A DNA stretch of 57,500 nucleotides from Glandiceps talaboti (lineage: Eukaryota; Hemichordata; Enteropneusta; Spengelidae): positions 26,499,681 to 26,557,180 of the forward strand of contig NC_135552.1 in assembly GCF_964340395.1 (NCBI RefSeq), read 5' to 3'. Numbering within the stretch: position 1 is the stretch's first letter; every line of letters starts with the position of its first letter. Shown piece after piece: positions 54,859 to 57,500 of this stretch. The notes below the pieces were generated by a model. The model did not search any database and had not been told where the DNA came from. It saw only the letters and a program-made list of their open reading frames with translations. A program made the translations under genes and the position numbers.

Positions 54859-54884
54859 ATCTATCTCTCTCTCTCTCTCTCTCA
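54722..54884. repeat. (TC)n microsatellite
   Basis: TC run with two 'tgtctatcta' interruptions about 50 bp apart. Confidence 0.97.
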
Positions 54885-55038
54885 TCGATCATTGAATAGC
54901 ATAACGACATGCTATCAGGTGCAGCACGTCACTTGAACTTTGAAATTACGTCGTTCTTGAATACTTTGAACTTTGCTATATTTTGTGTTTACTTAACTCT
55001 TCTGTTTATCAGAGAATAAATAAAGGAACAATACGAAA

Positions 55039-55118
55039 AACTCATTCATTAATCTATTCATTCATTCATTCATTCATTCACTCACTACTCACTCACTCAC
55101 TCACTCACTCACTCACTC
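55039..55118. repeat. (ATTC)n-(ACTC)n microsatellite
   Basis: Attc units then actc units, leading into the LINE fragment. Confidence 0.96.
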
Positions 55119-55560
55119 ATGGATAGATATATACATATACCAGTAGAAGACAGAATATGCTGTGTGTGTGACTCCAATGAAGTGGAGTCTGAAATTCATT
55201 TTTTGATAAGTTGCTCAAGGTACAGTCAACAAAGGCAGAGTTTCTTTCAAACGATATCCACTATTTACTCTGATTGTATGGATAAGGATGACGAGACTAA
55301 GTTCATCGTAATTATGTCAAGTATAGATAAAACTATTGTAGTGACGACTGCAAAATTCATTATAGATTGTTTTAGGATCAGGGACAGTATTTGATCTCCT
55401 TTTTGTTTGCATTGTAGTCTTTTATATAAATCATATTTATTTCTCAGCTGTTTTGTGATTTTGGCTCACGTGACCTCCTTTATTCGTTCTTATGTATTTA
55501 TGTAACCCTCCTCCGGGGATAAACGGAGGTATGTTCCGTTATTGGAATAAAGAAAGACTA
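55119..55560 (+). mobile_element. 5'-truncated LINE: C-terminal zinc-knuckle end and 3' tail
   Basis: The frame 55119-55394 reads IPVEDRICCVCDSNEVESE then IHFLISCSRYSQQRQSFF. This is the C-x2-C...H-x4-C motif near the C-terminus of many non-LTR reverse-transcriptase proteins, with no stop until 55392. The 3' untranslated part holds a hairpin CCTCCG (55510-55515) / CGGAGG (55524-55529) and AATAAA (55546-55551). It ends in a pentanucleotide tail. The hairpin plus short-repeat tail is what target-primed LINEs leave. The intact frame suggests a recent insertion. Confidence 0.82.
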
Positions 55561-55708
55561 TACTATACTATACTATACTATACTATACTATACTATACTA
55601 TACTATACTATACTATACTATACTATACTATACTATACTATACTATACTATACTATACTACTCATTCACTCACTCACTCACTCACTCACTCACTCACTCA
55701 CTCACTCA
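55558..55708. repeat. (ACTAT)n LINE tail and (CACT)n array
   Basis: About 20 ACTAT units to 55660, then cact units to 55708. The first array is probably the expanded LINE tail. Confidence 0.96.
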
Positions 55709-56662
55709 ATTATTATTTTATTATTTATGTGCAGACTTGTGTTGTGACGTGAACTCACTGGTTGAGGGGAAAACGTGCGTGTTGTTCATGTAGTAAGAAT
55801 TGCGATGCTCGTTTAATACATGAATACAAGCGAGGTCGTCTTCATTTGCCAAATCAACTGGACCCTAAGCCAATGACGAACTGCAGGGTATATTCTGACA
55901 TAAGCCAGACTTATCGTGAAATATTTACAACAGCATACACTGTGTTAAAAACTGTCGACGTATTCAATGTTAACTTACACATTTGCGCTGAACCGCGGCG
56001 AGCAGGAATATTTTTCTTACACTCTTAAAAAGCGTAATACATAAACTTCAGATCTACAGGGCTGATAATTACGTCTGAACTATCACAGTGTCCATTAAAA
56101 TGTATGTTTATTAATCACTGCTTCCTAAAAACCAAAATGCAATGAAACGCGCTAAACACATTGTCTTCAGTTACACAAATCATAGTTCCTCGCACTTTTA
56201 AATAAACTTTCCCGGCGTCCTGTGATTTTTCTCGTTCTACATGCAAAGTTATGGGTCATGACCTTCCTCTTTTTTAGGTCATTCAAAATACACGTTAATC
56301 TCATCGATCACATGACATAGGTTAAAGAATTGATGTTTCCCTATCACTTATTTTGATTTTTATCCTGCAAAATATGTTGTTTTTGTTTATGCTTAAATCT
56401 CCATATCACTATGGCCAGGTATTGACCTTGGTGTATCACCAAGAAGTATGTCAGTCTTGCATGTTTGCTGTATGGATTTACCTGTTATTTTAAAAGCGTG
56501 ATAAGCTCTAAGTAGACCTTGTCCAAATTTGAAATTGATTGACCACCCTCTGCATGATCTTAAAGTCTTCAGCTGACACAACGAGGGCAAGTTTGTGCTA
56601 GTGATAAATCGGCTAAAATAAACTTGTTGAGAAATCGTTTGACGCTACATCAGCCTTAACTC
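55709..56662. other. Gene-free stretch
   Basis: An 88-codon plus frame (55762-56028) is cysteine-rich at its start (RACCSCSKNCDARLIHEY). It lacks an ATG, and a stop separates it from the acceptor-like 'ttatgtgcag' at 55733. It is left uncalled. Confidence 0.35.
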
Positions 56663-56686
56663 ACCCCACTCCCACCCCCACCCCCA
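56663..56686 (-). other. Potential G-quadruplex motif
   Basis: The minus strand reads GGGGGTGGGGGTGGGAGTGGGG, four G tracts separated by one or two bases. Fold potential only; no gene context. Confidence 0.45.
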
Positions 56687-56902
56687 CCAGCCGCCACCGT
56701 CGCCGCAAGTCATTCCAATACGAGTTTCAGTTACAACTTCTGTCCATGTACTATCCAATTCATAATCATTTAGACTTTCTACAATATCGAAATGACACAT
56801 GGGTCTCGTAGGTAGTTCTTTAACATAGTTATTGACCAATTACTTGAAAATTATCATTGACGCATTTTTTCGAGATGGCTACAACCCTCGAAATGACACC
56901 TA

Positions 56903-57500
56903 GTCTAGTTCCTTTACAGCATCGTTACCATTTATACCTTCACTCACATAGTCTAGTTCCTATACAGTATCGTTACCATTTACACCACCACTCACTGTCT
57001 AGTTCCTTTACAGCATCGTTACCATTTATACCTTCACTCACATAGTCTAGTTCCTATACAGTATCGTTACCATTTACACCACCACTCACTGTCTAGTTCC
57101 TTTACAGCATCGTTACCATTTATACCTTCACTCACAGTCTAGTTCCTATACAGTATCGTTACCATTTATACCTTCACTCACAGTCTAGTTCCTATACAGT
57201 ATCGTTACCATTTACACCACCACTCACTGTTTAGTTCCTATACAGTATCGTTACCATTTACACCACCACTCACTGTCTAGTTCCTATACAGTATTGTTAC
57301 CATTTATACCTCCACTCACTGTCTAGTTCCTATACAGTATCGTTACCATTTACACCACCACTCACTGTCTAGTTCCTATACAGTATTGTTACCATTTACA
57401 CCACCACTCACTGTCTAGTTCCTATACAGTATCGTTACCATTTATATCTTCACTCACAGTCTAGTTCCCATACAGTATCATTACGATTTATACCTTCACT
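56903..57500. repeat. 46/48-bp minisatellite, about 13 copies, open at the right edge
   Basis: Units begin 'gtctagttcc'. Type A has 'tttacagcatcg' and ends 'ccttcactcacata' (48 bp). Type B has 'tatacagtatcg' and ends 'caccaccactcact' (46 bp). The first five units alternate A and B; later ones are hybrids or mostly B. The array continues beyond the window. Confidence 0.95.

Noticed and set aside
55762-56028. Cysteine-rich 88-codon frame
   Set aside because: No ATG, a stop between it and the nearest acceptor, and no family match. Possibly chance.

Overview
This is a 57.5-kb stretch of an animal nuclear genome. It is AT-rich and sparse in genes, and it is unusually dense in simple repeats, minisatellites and transposon remnants. 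Small exons are bounded by GT-AG splice sites with matching phases. A bursicon-type cystine-knot hormone is present, a family known from many invertebrates and not from vertebrates. There are also a tRNA-derived SINE, truncated non-LTR retrotransposons, a hammerhead-like motif of the kind carried by Penelope-like elements, and a NACHT-type ATPase fragment. Together these suggest a marine invertebrate. I cannot name the phylum with confidence.

Layout. 1-13 kb: a 51-bp and a 45-bp minisatellite, a 313-bp sequence present twice (5881 and 9537), very long compound microsatellites, and a broken NACHT-like gene fragment at 12.1-13.2 kb. 14-17 kb: a 27-bp minisatellite, a SINE with intact box A and box B, and an inverted repeat. 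20-26 kb: an intact single-exon bursicon-alpha-like gene (20281-20664, +), an orphan-looking terminal exon (22752-22834, +) and a decayed or divergent knot-like frame (25411-25604, +). 28-37 kb: a minus-strand gene of unknown family with four phase-compatible exons, a LINE remnant in one intron, a second degenerate knot-like frame (35406-35750, +) and, just beyond, a 76-bp-TIR MITE. 38-43.5 kb: the last two exons of an unknown minus-strand gene, a Penelope-like fragment with a hammerhead-like motif, (TATG)n/(CATA)n palindromic microsatellites, and a second bursicon-like prohormone gene (42684-43436, -). 47-57.5 kb: no convincing host gene. It holds microsatellites, a 63-bp perfect inverted repeat of the Penelope-like fragment, a 26-bp minisatellite, a second SINE, an 88-bp-TIR element, a tandem CRE palindrome, a LINE 3' end and a 46/48-bp minisatellite running off the right edge.

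The biologically most interesting feature is the local group of bursicon-like cystine-knot frames. Two look intact and share the spacing C-x13-C-x9-C-x3-C-x-S-Y. Two others keep parts of it but have lost knot cysteines. The two intact proteins could be secreted partners or paralogous hormones. The minus-strand one has a long acidic propeptide with a basic cleavage site, and one of its eleven knot-region cysteines has moved. The second most interesting feature is the hammerhead-like, Penelope-type repeat. One copy retains stem I and the other retains the catalytic core.

All alignments and motif calls were made by eye. Function is claimed only where the family pattern is clear.
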